Shown: positions 36,901 through 47,920, counted from the first letter of the stretch. The stretch: 64,000 bases of DNA from Blumeriella jaapii (GCA_009599575.1 VWND01000027.1:355001-419000), one strand, 5' to 3'. Made by a program: numbers and translations. The notes: generated by a model from the sequence alone, not told the origin.

Positions 36901-38190
36901 AAATAAATCTTAACAATTTCGAACTCTAAAATCGACATTTTATACAAAAAAGTGTATTTCAGTTTTTTCTCACTTATAATAAACTCGATCTTATAGTCGT
37001 AAAGCCGGTGAAAAGCTAGCTCGTTACTGGCGGCCTTAGAAAACACGTGTTCGAAGTCTTTGTACTTCGGGAAAAAAGATTCGAAAAAAGGTTTATTCGA
37101 AATTAGCTCTGCTAAACTGGTTGAAAAAATCGAAATCGATATTTCATTGATTCTGAAACGTTCGAAAAAACTGTGAAATTGAATTTAAAAAAAGTATTAT
37201 ACGTAAAGTCGTCTAGTATTCTGTCGATCTCGTACAAAAAGATTAAAAACATTTCAATTACTTTCTTTCTAAAAATCAGTTTAAAAGCGTATACAATAAT
37301 CTGACAAATAAAAATTAGGTAAGCAATAGGTTAAGGAACTCGTCTTCGAACTGATCGTTTAAAAAGTTCAAAAAATAGCTTATTTGAACTATCGATTATA
37401 TTAAACTAAAAGGCCATCGCGGCGAAAGCCTTTTTTCGGTTTTTAATATAACTGTTTTTCGTAGAACGAGGAAGCTGTTTTAACGAAAAGAAAAAAAAAA
37501 AAAAAGAAATAATAAAAGGGGAATCGGCAGCCTGAAAAAATGGCGTAATTTTTTATATTATCCCACTGGCGTCGCTATCGAAATTAGCACCGCGAATAAA
37601 ATTCGACTTTTTCGCGCTCCGCACAGCGTCGTAAATCTGCCACAATTAATTAAAATTCTTATCACGTTTCACAGCGTCGTTTTAATAGCGAAATTAAATC
37701 TTTCGAAAATACAAATAAAAAACTTTAATACAACGAGCGTAAAAAACTATAAAAGGGTAAAACTTCGGCTAATAAAGCTTGCGTTTATTACAATCTAATA
37801 AAACTTGATATTCGGCCAGCCAAGCTTTTTTTAAAATCATACCATAATTTCCGAAGTTAATAATTAAAAAAGAAATAAACGATTGTATTCGATTATTAAT
37901 AATAAAATTAAAAAGCGTAAAATATATAATTAAATAGCCACGAACTCTATTATACCCTTTTACAAAAAAAAAAGCCGAAAAAAATTAAATCAAAAGTTTT
38001 AAAAAGAAAAAAAAAGACTTAATCAGCGCCGAATCGATCAACGTATAACCGTTCGCTCCAAAGTCGGCGAGCGCCTTCATTTTATACGAAAGGCCATTCT
38101 TAATAAATGTAACGAAAATTATTAATAAATCGCCATCAAAAAGCTTTCGAACGTCAAAATAACGCATATCGCGTAATACGCCCAAAAAAA
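33960..38190 (-). pseudogene. pol: Gypsy-B2 pol (PR-RT-RNaseH-IN-chromodomain), inactivated
   Basis: Protease: ADFGANGYTLID with Asp-Phe-Gly at 38065-38057 in place of Asp-Ser/Thr-Gly. RT: MFSKAASNELAFHRLYDYKI at 37046, then KKPDGLLRFYIDYRAFNNV, FTKLDIR and the catalytic box YLND (36506-36495). RNase H: ETDAFDGVVAF near 36060 and NYVVYDKKIF near 35950. Integrase zinc domain and core at 35621-34900. GPY/F: MRLFPIFRLFRKLDNFTNGF at 34463, ending PVFHASRLRKAADDALSD. A chromodomain follows at about 34255-34080 (KYEVEKLIVCRMQ; WIGLNKNLTWYSASDFIY) and then a short tail. The copy has fewer stops than C or D copies but is clearly dead. Confidence 0.87.
37569..37602 (-). repeat. Palindromic mini-repeat in Gypsy-B2
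   Basis: The plus strand reads GGCGTCGCTATCGAAATTAG then CACCGCGAATAAAAT, nearly the same as the unit in Gypsy-D at 10539-10577. It lies between the protease and RT domains in the opposite orientation to that in Gypsy-D, and reads FIRGANFDSDAS in the B frame. This is the only unit seen in Gypsy-B; B4 has deleted the region. Confidence 0.7.
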
Positions 38191-38199
38191 AAGCTTTGC

Positions 38200-39700
38200 T
38201 TAGGCCTGAGCGTTTTCCCGATTAGCGGGAAAGCCTTCGACTTCCTCGTATGCGTTTTGAAAATCGTTTGGAAAAAAGTTTTCGTTTTTACTACCACTAT
38301 CAGAAAGCGAATTTTCGGCCGGTTCGACCTCGTTTACACCTACCAGCCTGAAAAAGCTTTTAAGTAAAACCGAAGGTCGGCCCGTAAAAAATCGTGCAAA
38401 TTGGCCTCGAACCTTTTGGTATAAAATAAAAGACAAGCGTTATCGTTGGTCCGATCGAAAGAAAAAAACGCTAAAAAGGGCGTTCTGGCGTAAAAAAGAA
38501 GAAAAAACAAAAAGCTGAAAAAAAGCCTATAGAACACTTAAACGACTTTCGTACGTACGATTTAATTCGTAGTACGCTTTGGTTAAAAACCTACCACTTT
38601 AATAAATAATAAACTTGGTTAAAAAGCGATTCGCGTATAAAATTCGTTCAGCCAACTAATTTTATTTTTTTTAACGGACGGCGGTAAGCCAATTCTTAAA
38701 AATCGTTATACGCGCCTATTCCAAATGCAGCTTTTTTTGTAAACGCCTTGGTATTTTATCGCGAAAAGCGTTTCGAAGCTGTTTATCAGTCCGTATTTAA
38801 GCGTTCGCTGCGAAAATAAAAAATCGTAAATAAAATCGTCAAAAGTCGTCGTACGTACTTATTACAAGCATTTTGAACTCGTCTTCCGCCTTTTAAACGT
38901 TTAAAAAATCGGCCAGAAAATCGGCGACCTTTTTTATTAATTCTTCGAAAAATATAAAATCGGAACGGTTCAAAATACGCGGAATCAAAAACTCCTTTGC
39001 TACGCCTTCGGTCTGATCGAATATATAATTCTTGCGAAATCGATCGCTAGCGAAATAATCGTAGTAAAATTCGAAATTGTCGAAAATTTTAATTTCTTAA
39101 TAGCGTGCTTTGTAATCTTTATTATTATTTAGCTTAAACTTAAAGTTCGGAACGCGCTTTATACGAGCTAATCGAGAATTAGCAAATAAATAAAAACCAT
39201 AGCGTTTAAAAAGCGCGCTAGAATCTTAGCCGTTAAAAAAAAATCTAAAAAAAGTTCGCGAAAAACGTAAAAATTGATTTGCAGCGTTTATTAGTTGAAA
39301 TAAAACGTTGCGAAAAGGGGGAGAAGCAGCAGATTCGCGACTGGCAAAAGCACGTTCGATAAATTCTACTAAACGCTCTGATTAAAAGGTCTGTCGCAAT
39401 CGTATAGCCTTCAGAAGTTGTCGTTTACGCTTTTGCGCTTTTTTCAGTTGATTTTGCAAAAGTTTTAATTAAACGCTTTCAGCGTTAGGCTAGAAAATGG
39501 CAGGCGAAATGGTTAGCGCTCTGCCTTTTCTTTTGTTTTTTTTTTTTCGGAAGAAAAACTGTTTTTCAGAAAAAAAAGCTTTTGGGGGAGGTTGCTTCTT
39601 CGCTGATTAAGAAAAAAAAAAAGGTTAAAATATAGTAGCAGAAGCTGAAAAGCTTTGCTAAGGGAGGGATCGTTAAACAAAAGCCATTTTTCGCGAAATG
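38200..39700 (-). pseudogene. gag: Gypsy-B2 gag
   Basis: The region upstream of protease on the minus strand. Near 38780-38660 it reads LRNAFRDKIPRRLQKKLHLE followed by ARITIFKNWLTAVR, and near 38930-38880 DFLADFLNV and EDEFKMLVIST, the type of text found in the capsid C-terminus of Gypsy gag proteins. An open segment at 38436-38200 is Asn/Glu/Ser-rich (AENSLSDSGSKNENFFPNDF), probably the gag-protease linker. I could not find a clean zinc knuckle. Small indels shift the frame several times. Confidence 0.6.
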
Positions 39701-39810
39701 CGGAAATAAGCCTTTTTACGACCGGTCGATCACCTTAATATAACCCGTAAAAAATTCGAAAAGAAAAATAGTTTACGCCGTCGCCAGCGTAAAAAAAGAA
39801 TTATTAATAA

Positions 39811-40092
39811 TATAACGATCTAATCAATCGAAAGGCTAAGAAATCAATTAATTGGTCGCCGTATTCATATGGTATAAAACGAGCCTTTGATTTTGTAACA
39901 AAGATATTCACTTAGAATCAACAATTGCAAAAGGCAGAGGTTGCTAAGAGGAGAGAGCCTTATATACATGATAGTCTCCATAATTAATGGGGAGACCAGG
40001 GAGCTTGCAGCTATACGTAGTTGCTGGGGAGCTTGCAGCTATACGTAGTTGCTGGGGTGACACGAGAGGTGGCAACAGAATGAATCGTCACA
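39811..40092 (-). repeat. 5' LTR of Gypsy-B2 (282 bp)
   Basis: On the plus strand it starts TATAACGATCTAATC and ends GAATCGTCACA. It has the same tandem 28-bp unit as its partner. It is GC-richer than the C2 sequence that follows at 40098. Confidence 0.9.
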
Positions 40093-40097
40093 AATCG

Positions 40098-40980
40098 AAC
40101 CATTTAAAATCAAATATTTTCGCTACGTTTTCAGCGATTATTAAAAAAAAATTAAATATAACGCATAAAAAATAAATATAAAGCTGTTTATTAAAAAGTA
40201 TTTAAAAAATTTTATACAAAGTATAAACCAAACCAAAGCATATTTTAAATATATTATTAAAAAAGCAAAAACCATTATTTTAAAGCATTTGAATTTCGAA
40301 TTTTATAATTAAATCCAATCGGCCCGAAACGTTTTTCGCATTTTTAATCAGCGCTTTTTTAATTATAATCGCATTTAATTTATCAAATTGCAATACAACA
40401 AGTTTTATATAAACAACGGTCAGATTTATAATAACTTTCGTTTTTTATTTATCCGTTACGCAGTTATTAGCAAAATTGCTAAAATCCGTTAATTTAAAAA
40501 TATATGCGAAAAAATTATTTTTATTTTTAAATACGATTTTCGAATAAAAAAATACAAAATAAATAATAATTATATTATTTTAAACGAGTTTTTAACCGTT
40601 GCGAATAAAAAATCATGTAATATCCGAATTTAAAAAATAGCTTCTGCTCGTCGCATAAATTTTTTTTTTTTTATTATAGCTTTTGCTAATTAAAATTCTA
40701 AGCGTATTTTCGGTATTTTTAAAGTTTTATAACGTTTTACTTTTCCAGCCCTTTTTGCTCGTATAGTTTTTTTCTTTTTTAGCAAAGATTTTTACGAACG
40801 TATAACTGTTATTTTTGCCGCCTTCGGTTTTTTCCGTTTGGCTGCGCGTTTTTTTAATATTTGTTATAACTGCGGCAAGCCCGGCTATTTCGTAAACGCT
40901 TGCTTCGACGCCAAACTTAATCGCAAAATCGCCGAAATAATTATCGACGAAAAGCAAAACGATCTGTTAAAAAACTTTTA
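40098..40980 (+). pseudogene. gag: Gypsy-C2 gag, C-terminal part with zinc knuckle
   Basis: Gag resumes right of B2 and ends in a nucleocapsid knuckle at 40862-40903: CYNCGKPGYFVNAC. The spacing is that of CX2CX4HX4C, but the His is Tyr (40886-40888), a CAC/CAT to TAT change of RIP type. IAEIIIDEKQNDLLKNF follows before the frame ends near 40980. The open frame on the opposite strand (40957-40727) is a shadow of this region. Confidence 0.75.
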
Positions 40981-40999
40981 AATCGTAGCAAAAACTTTT

Positions 41000-43900
41000 A
41001 TTATAGCAAAAAATTCGATTTGTAAAAAGATTTGAAATTTAATTAGCGCTTTTTAATAGGAAAACGACAGTTTTTAGTTTTTATAAAACTAATACGCAAT
41101 AAATTATATATTAAAACATTTGCATATATCGATAGCGAAGCTAATATTTTCGATACGATTAAAACTTTTTTAGCATATTAATTTTTTTAACGTTTCGAAA
41201 TAAGTTTTATTCGGCTGCATAAGCTTATTATACCTACCGGCTATAATAGCGAGCCGAAAAAGCTTATTTTTTTTGCTATTTTTTTTTTTTTACGATTAAC
41301 CGACGTCGTATAAATTTTTCTTTTTTAATTATAAACCTAAGTTTTACCGACGTTTTTATTAATCGTAAATTTTTACAGTATTACGATTGAAAACAAGCGT
41401 ATAACTAAAAAAAAAAACAAAATAAAATGGCTATTCGATATGCTTATTATTTTTTATTTTAATAAGCAATTATTCGTCGATTTCAATTAGCGAATAAAAC
41501 CTAAAATACTTAGTCGCATATATTAAAAAAATGCAAACAGACGAAACAGCGTAATAAAAGCCTTATATATTTTTGCCAATATTTTTATAACGATTAAAAA
41601 GGCTTATTTAAGCTTTGGAACTAATAAACTTTTTATATTTATGCGAAATTTTAAAAGCAGTTTGCATAAAATAAAAAAGTTTTTATTGGCAGCTTTGAAC
41701 CGATCAAGCCGGTTTTTTTAACCGGGCCAGTTGCTACCTTTTTTATTTTTAATTGCAATATCAATTGTATTTCCGCTATTGCATTCAGCGTTTTGCAAAT
41801 ACGTTACGAAAAGCGAATGCAAATCGCAAAAAAAAAAAAGTTATTATTATTCAGCGATTGCACGTTTATTGCTTTTATATATAATATAAACAAAAAACGT
41901 TATCGCCGTACGAAAATCGCCGAATTTAAAAAAATTATATAATTCGCGGCAATAAAAAATATTTCCGTTTTCGACGCTTTATAAGCCAAGTATAATAACA
42001 ACGTGGTTTTTATAAAAAAGCTTTTTTTAATTTAATATTCGAAATTCGAAAAACTGTTTTATAAATAAAAAAGCGATAAGCTCGCTTTCCGCCGCTTTAG
42101 TATAAATTATAAAATATACTTTGCCACGAAAAATACGCTTTTTATAAAATTATTTAAACGCTTTACGAATAAACAGCTTACAAAAGTCAAAAATTATATT
42201 TTCGATAATTTGCATAAAAGCTTTATTAAACTTTTTAATGCTTTTTTCGCCGCTTCGATTTTATTTATTAAAAAATCAGACGGCTTTATGCGTTTATATA
42301 TCGATTACCGTAAGTTTAACGACTTTACGAAAAAGGATTTTTATTTTTTGCTTTTGATTAACGAAATACTGGCGCGAATTATTAAAACTAAAGTATTTAC
42401 GAAAATTAATATTTAATAAATATTTAATCGAATCCGGATATTCGAAAAATCTAAAAAACTAATCAGTTTTCGTATTCGATACGATATATATAAATATAAA
42501 ATCTTTCCGTTCGGTTTTATTAATAGACCCGTTATATTTCAACGTTTTATTAATAATATTTTTATAAAATATTTAAATAATTTTTATTCGGCGTATTTTA
42601 ACGATATTTTTATTTATTCCGCGAATAATTTAAAATATAAGATTTACGTTAAAAAGATTTTGTCGATTTTAAAAAAACACGGCTTAAAAACTAATATTAA
42701 AAAATGCGAATTTAATATTACGAAAACCAAATTTTTAAATTTCGTTATTAGCATTTAAAATATTAAAATAAATCCGGAAAAAATCGCTATTATTAAAAAT
42801 TGGCAATATACAGCGAATATGCGAGGCGTACAAAGCTTTTAGGCTTTTACAATTTTTACAAACGCTTTATAACCGGCTATAGCCGTATTTGCCGCTTTTT
42901 TATTGTTTTTATAAATAAAAACGTTTTTTTCGTATTCGAGAAAAAGCAGAAAAACGCATAAAAAGCATTGCGCAAAACTTTGCTAAATGCATTTATTTTG
43001 TGCTATTACGACTTTTACAAGCAAACGCGCCTGGAAACCGATTTTTTTAATAGGATAATAACTAGCGTATTATCGCAATTGCAAAAAAATAACTTTTATT
43101 ATTCGGTCGGTTTTTTTTTTAAAATTATAATCGATGCCGAATTTAATTATTCGATTTATAATAAAAAGCTTTTCGCTATTTTTCGCTTTTTTAAAAATTA
43201 TAAGCCGGAATTGTTAAGCGCTTAAAAAAACGTATATATATATACCGATCACCGCGTTTTAAAATATTTTATAATAATTAAAAACTTTTCGGCCCGATAA
43301 GCCCGATAAGCCGAGTTTTTCGCCGATTTTTATTTTATAATTATATACCGGTCGGAAATTATTAATACGCTCGCTGATACTTTTTTTCGCAAAAATCAAA
43401 ATATTTTTTTATTAAAAATACAACAGCGAGCAGTTCGAAAGCAGCAAATGCTTTTAAACGATAAATTAGATTTTTAGATTTTAAAAAAAATGGCTGCTAA
43501 AAACATAACCACGCTAGCGCTTATAAAAATAGCTTTCGATAAACACGATAACGATAGTATTTTTTTCGAAAAAAATAGCGAAACCGAAAAAAATAAAATG
43601 CTTATAAAAAAACCCGCAAATTTAATTTTCGTAATCGTATACGATATGCATAATTATATAATTATAAACGATTTGCTGCAAGCTAATAAAAACTTTTTTT
43701 TTTTCGAAGCGCAACGAGCGTAAATTCGCAATTATAATTTTGATTATTAACTGCGACAAAACAAATTGTTTTTTTAAAGCAGATTAATAATACTTTTAAA
43801 ACTTTCCGAATTGCGAATTTTTTTAATCCGATATATTTACGAATAGCTTTGCGTAGCATACGCTAAAATAAAAAAAATAAAGCTTTTGGTCGGTCGCAAA

Positions 43901-44341
43901 TATTATTAAAAAGCTATAAAAGCAGATATACAGCAATACGTTTCGAATTATCGTTGCATACGAATAAAAGCTAAGCGCGACAAAACCCCGAGCTTTTTAA
44001 AGCTTTTGCCTATATTCAGCAAGCTTTATTAATATTTAACGATAAATTTTACGAAGCTTTTATTAAACGAAAATAATTACGATTTCGTTTTCGTAATAAT
44101 AAATCGCCTGAAAAAGCTTTTGTTAATTTTTTGCTATAAAATTATTATAACGAAAAAACTAGCAGCCTTGTTTTTAATTTATTAAATGCGTTATTTCGGC
44201 ATGCCGGATTCAATTGTTTCGGACCGAAAAGCTTAATTTGTTTCGGTTTTTTAGCAAAAACTTTACCGTATATTAAAAATCAAAATCAAATTGATTATTA
44301 CGTATAATTTCAATATTAATAAGCAAACCGAAGTAATAAAC
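41000..44341 (+). pseudogene. pol: Gypsy-C2 pol (PR-RT-RNaseH-IN), inactivated
   Basis: Protease: AYIDSEANIFDTI, with Gly changed to Glu (Asp-Ser-Glu at 41131-41139). RT: MHKSFIKLFNAFFAASILF at 42210, FMRLYIDYRKFNDFTKKDF, then FGFINRPVIFQRF and the box YFND (42594-42605). RNase H: RLETDFFNRIITSVLSQLQ at 43010-43070 and NYSIYNKKLFAIFRFFKNYK. The linker and integrase begin at 43490. The zinc remnant is near 43900 (YVSNYRCIRIKAKRDKTP), the second Asp is in GMPDSIVSDRKA near 44205, and TEVIN near 44333 is directly followed by DTX-G. Frames shift between domains. Confidence 0.84.
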
Positions 44342-44622
44342 GGTAAACGTGATTATGTCCCAAAAACAGTGGGCCCAGCGGGAAGGCCAACGTGGCCGCA
44401 CGTGGAAGGGTGCACGGACCATTTACGATAAGAGATAAAAAAGCGGGAAGTTAAAAAAAGGCGGGGATCCAATATTTATCAATTGATTTATGCGACTTTT
44501 TTCTTTTTATTTACAACCGTTCTGTTTTTTATTATTATTACGTTTTTAACCCATCTCCCCCCCCCTTTTTCCTTTTTATTCTATTATTTTATTTGAAAGT
44601 TTATTTGCTAATTACGTTTAAT

Positions 44623-44693
44623 AAAATACGCGTCGCGATTATATTCCGACGATTCGCACGTTACGCGTCGCGATTATATTCCGACGATTCGTA
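44623..44693. repeat. 35-bp tandem repeat in DTX-G
   Basis: ACGCGTCGCGATTATATTCC followed by GACGATTCG occurs twice in a row with a spacer CACGTT. The unit is CG-rich and not obviously RIPped. Confidence 0.7.
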
Positions 44694-44727
44694 CGCGCGC
44701 CGGTGTTATTTTCAACGCTCGATACGG

Positions 44728-45270
44728 CAGCCAACCCTTGCGTTTTTCCCGATAATATTCAATGTGTTTCTGTACGACAGTATTCCTTGGAGTCGCAGAC
44801 GCAAATTTGCCGACGATCGTAGCCGCAAGCAGGTGCGCAGCTCGAATGATTGCAACTGGCTCTTATGCGATAGCTGCTATAATATTAATAGAATATTCAA
44901 TGCTTTTTGGTTCGGAAGCTCGCTTTTGCGCTACGATAATATTTATTATGTTGCTGTACGACAATATTCCTTTGAGGTCGCAGGAAAACTATTATTAGAA
45001 GATCTGCCTACGTTCGTAGCGTATATAAAAAGCATCAAATCTATTATCGCTGCTTCCGAAACTAGTATTTAGTATTGTTATTGCGAATAAAAAGCTCGGG
45101 ATCTGTTTTCTTAAGATTATATTTATTATTTTTAACGCTCGATACGGCAGCCAACTTTTGCGTTTTTCCCGATAATATCCAATGTGTTTCTGTACGATAG
45201 TATTTCTTAGGGTCGCAGACGCAAATCTGCCGACGATCGTGGCCGCAAATAGGCGCGCAGCTCGAATAGT
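44728..45270. repeat. Pair of about 140-bp direct repeats in DTX-G
   Basis: Segments 44728-44855 and 45137-45270 share CGCTCGATACGGCAGCCAAC and continue almost base for base to GCGCAGCTCGAAT. Differences are mostly C/T or G/A. Part of the element was therefore duplicated inside it. Confidence 0.75.
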
Positions 45271-45300
45271 TAATTATAATATTAATAATAGTATTATTCC

Positions 45301-45381
45301 AATACGGAGGGTTTGGGGGGCTGGCCCCCCAATTTTATTACAATACGGGGGGTTTGGGGGGCTGGCCCCCCAATTTTATAC
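45301..45381. repeat. 41-bp G/C-rich tandem pair with perfect hairpins
   Basis: Two 41-bp units (45301-45341 and 45342-45381). Each contains TTGGGGGGCTGGCCCCCCAA, a 9-bp perfect stem with a TG loop. These are the most GC-rich bases of the central window. Confidence 0.8.
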
Positions 45382-45385
45382 AATT

Positions 45386-45510
45386 AGTGGTGGTGGTAGT
45401 GTGGTGGTGGTGGTGGTAGTGGTGGTGGTAATGGTGGTGGTGGAGGTGCGAGGGTGTGGCTGGGTGGGTGGCTGAGGGGATGGCAGGGGGGGGTGGTAGG
45501 GGGTGGTAGT
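45386..45510. repeat. GGT-rich microsatellite
   Basis: An imperfect (GGT)n tract with GTG and GAGG variants that runs into GGGGGGTGGTAGGGGGTGG. Open frames of Val/Gly or His/Pro composition here come only from this repeat. Confidence 0.85.
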
Positions 45511-45586
45511 GATGACGTAGGATGACGTAGAGTGGTCCGTGCACGACCCACTGTTTTTGGGACATAATTCCGGTATCCTAATAAAC

Positions 45587-46477
45587 CAGTATATTAAACA
45601 GCGCTTTCGTTTTTTTTGCTTTTTTTACCAAAACAATTAAAAACGCTTTTTACTTTTAATAAATATTATATAATTGATTTTGCCGCACGAATTTTTCGGC
45701 AACGTTTCTTTTTTCTAAGTTTTAAATAAATACGAAGCTCGTATATTTTAAAATATAAATAATTTTCGTTTTTTTCGCTCGGCCACCGAAAAGCTTAATC
45801 GCGACGAAGCTTTGCATTTGGCCTTTCGAGCTAAAAAAGTTGTAAAATACGCATAATCGTTTATTACGCAATAATAAGCCAAAATAAAACGCTTCGTTAA
45901 TTTGCATAAACGACCGGTAAATTAAAATATAAGCGACGAAGTATTAATAAATACTAAAAATTAAAAGTTCGACCGATTTTTTCGAAAGCTTTCGAATAAA
46001 TAATACGGCTTAGTTAAAATCGTCGATAAAATAAAAAAAAATTGAAAGCTTGATTTTTTCGCAAACTAATTAATTTATTTAATTTTCCATTTATATTCGC
46101 TCCGAAAGCATATCAGCAATCTTTTATTTGGCCAACGCCGCTCCGAACCAGCTTTTATTTAATTATTTTCCGAATAAACGAAATAAAAAATCGAAAAAAT
46201 AATAAATTCGAAATTATACAAAAAAATATTGCAATATCAAATTAATTAAAAAAGCGCTGATAAAAATCTCGAATAATATTTTTGTTTTAACGCTATAACG
46301 GCCTTTTATATTTTTTAAATATTCCACCGATTATATTCCACCGCCAAAAACCTTCCACGAGCGCTTTTCGCATAATTGCAAACTTATAACGAAAGCAAAA
46401 AAGATTACACTAAATTGAAAAACGATAGACTTATAACTGCAACTGCGAAAACGCAGTTTTTCGGAAGAGGAGGATAG
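45587..46477 (+). pseudogene. pol: Gypsy-C2 integrase end and 3' region
   Basis: C2 resumes right of DTX-G and matches C1 about 6510-5632 in reverse complement. The first part completes the integrase core; after about 45700 no domain can be named because of damage. Near the 3' LTR the sequence is purine-rich (GGAAGAGGAGGATAG at 46464-46477), a probable polypurine tract directly before the LTR. Confidence 0.65.
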
Positions 46478-46759
46478 TATTACGATCCTGGCTGCTAGTC
46501 TAGTGGTATGGCTGCCAGTAATATAGCTGCCAATGGTATAATTGCCAATAATATAATTGCCGGTGGTATTAAAATAAGATTTGGGCACGGACCACCTCGG
46601 CCACTAGGCCTCGCGCTAAGTCACGTGACCCACAAGCGCAACCCACTGTACATAAAGTTCGCGACCCCGAGCATTCTAGCTCGGTGTCTTTCTTTTAATT
46701 TATATGCGTACCTTTTGGTCCATATCACCTTTCTGATCACCCTCAAGCTAGCTGTGATA
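46478..46759 (+). repeat. 3' LTR of Gypsy-C2 (282 bp)
   Basis: Starts TATTACGATCCTGGCTGC and ends GCTAGCTGTGATA; TTACG follows. It is the best preserved C LTR (GTCACGTGACCCACAAGCGC and CCCGAGCATTCTAGCTCGGT are un-RIPped). It carries four 15-bp units at 46504-46563. Confidence 0.92.
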
Positions 46760-46764
46760 TTACG

Positions 46765-47311
46765 CCGTCGAAAGCGTTAGTTTTTAATATATAAAAAAGG
46801 TTTTGTTTGTAATATTATAAAACTGGTGCAATAATAAAAGCTAGTATAAAAAGGTCGAAACTTTCTTGATATTTAAAAATGAAATTGTAAAAAACGCTAG
46901 CTTTAGTTAAATAAACCAGAAGCTTTGCAATTATACCGTAGTTTCGAATAAAACGTCGGTAAAAATTACAAAAACCAAAAAAGCTTTGTATATTTTTTAT
47001 AATAATAAAAAGCTTTCAGTGGGCGATTACGAAGACTTTTTCTGAATTTATTTCTAGGCTTTTAATAAAAATAATAAAGCCTAAATAACGGGTCCGAATA
47101 ACGTTGAATTTAAACTTCCGAATATCGGCCTGTAATTCAGCGTCAGCGAGCTTTTGGAGTATTTTGCGAACGTATATGGCGTGTTTTAAAAGGTCGGACG
47201 AATAAATAAAAATGTTATTTAAATATGCAATACAAAAATCGTTTAAATAATCGAAACGTCGTTTATATAGCGTTAATAAATTGCGAATTTATTAATAAAG
47301 CCAAAAGATAG
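46765..47311 (-). pseudogene. pol: Gypsy-B3 pol fragment (RT)
   Basis: Matches B2 36030-36590. On the minus strand it has the RT palm with catalytic box YLNN (47225-47214), where both Asp are Asn, followed by the segment toward RNase H. D3 cuts it at 47312 and C2 on the left. Confidence 0.78.
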
Positions 47312-47578
47312 TGTAAAACGGTGATATCTTGTATTGATAGGAGTTGGTAGTTTTAGCTATGGTCGAGGCATGGACCCCTCCGAGACCTTCTGCCATTGAC
47401 TACCTTCAACAGGTATAAAAGCAAAGCATTCTTTTAAATAGTACCATAGGCACGCAATCCAATTTATATTTTTATTTATTTTTCTTTTTTTTTTTTTAGT
47501 TTTTTCTAAAGATTTTCTAAACTATTTTATCCACCGATATATAGCCGTATTAATCTGGTTTTTTTATTTACTTTTATA
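47312..47578 (+). repeat. 5' LTR of Gypsy-D3
   Basis: Starts TGTAAAACGGTGATATC, ends near CTTTTATA. It shares the CATGGACCCCTCCGAGACC block with D1 and D2. Confidence 0.88.
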
Positions 47579-47920
47579 TTTAATAATTTACGCAGGGATT
47601 TAAACTTCGGTATTTCGTTTTTATATATTCGCCGATGCATTTTTCAAATTCGCAGTTAAAATCGATTTCGATATTTCGCTATTACGGCTTAAAAAACCTT
47701 TTATATAATGTTATTCGCAGCTGTATTATATAAAAGACTTTTAATAGCTTTTTTTATTTTGCGCACAGTTATTAAATTATAAAAATGCAATATATTTTAA
47801 AAACGTTTAAAATTACGATCAGGCAATTTTGAACCGTGCGAAATTCAAAGCTCGAAAGTCGCTTTTTTATTTAAAAATAACAAACCGAATATTAATTCGT
47901 ACGCTTCGACCGCTGCGCTC

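Larger units (their letters stand above)
33657..40092 (-). mobile_element. Gypsy-B copy B2, complete with both LTRs (6.4 kb)
   Basis: LTRs at 33657-33938 and 39811-40092, 282 bp each, flanked by the perfect target duplication AATCG (33652-33656 and 40093-40097). It is on the minus strand and inserted in gag of C2. Order from right to left: 5' LTR, leader, gag to about 38200, protease near 38060, RT 37046-36480, RNase H near 36060-35870, integrase 35621-34900, GPY/F 34463-34278, chromodomain about 34255-34080, polypurine tract, 3' LTR. It is the most complete Gypsy-B here and is less RIPped than the C and D copies. Confidence 0.92.
44342..45578. mobile_element. DTX-G: 1,237-bp element with inverted ends and 8-bp target duplication
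   Basis: Ends 44342-44373 and 45547-45578 are inverted repeats of 32 bp. The outer 10 bp match poorly (GGTAAACGTG and GGATACCGGA), the inner 22 bp perfectly (ATTATGTCCCAAAAACAGTG...). TAATAAAC is duplicated at 44334-44341 and 45579-45586 and is single at the same site in C1 (6517-6524), so C1 shows the empty site. An 8-bp duplication and GG-starting ends would fit a Mutator-like, Merlin or other cut-and-paste group; without a transposase I leave the superfamily open. A TA duplication with shorter ends is possible but would leave about 30 bp unexplained. No convincing transposase frame is present, so it is probably non-autonomous. Confidence 0.72.
32645..46759 (+). mobile_element. Gypsy-C copy C2, interrupted by B2 and DTX-G
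   Basis: LTRs at 32645-32923 (279 bp) and 46478-46759 (282 bp), with perfect target duplication TTACG at 32640-32644 and 46760-46764. It is inserted in the RNase H part of B3. Without B2 and DTX-G it measures about 6.4 kb. Order: 5' LTR, gag 33000-33656 and 40098-40980, protease 41131, RT 42000-42800, RNase H 42968-43225, integrase 43490-44341 and 45587 onward, 3' LTR. It is homologous to C1 on the opposite strand. Confidence 0.9.
31816..47311 (-). mobile_element. Gypsy-B copy B3, fragments hosting D2, C2 and D3
   Basis: Only 31816-32644 and 46765-47311 are B3 itself. Both align to B2 (35215-36060 and 36030-36590). C2 with target duplication TTACG separates them. D2 cuts B3 on the left and D3 on the right, so both ends of B3 lie outside the window. 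It is the outermost element seen and therefore the oldest insertion here. Confidence 0.82.

Noticed and set aside
44593..45072. 159-codon frame in DTX-G as a possible transposase
   Set aside because: No DDE-type motif or zinc finger is visible, and the frame covers the internal tandem repeats. I leave it unassigned.
45338..45565. His/Pro-rich and Val/Gly-rich frames on both strands
   Set aside because: They are produced by the GGT microsatellite.
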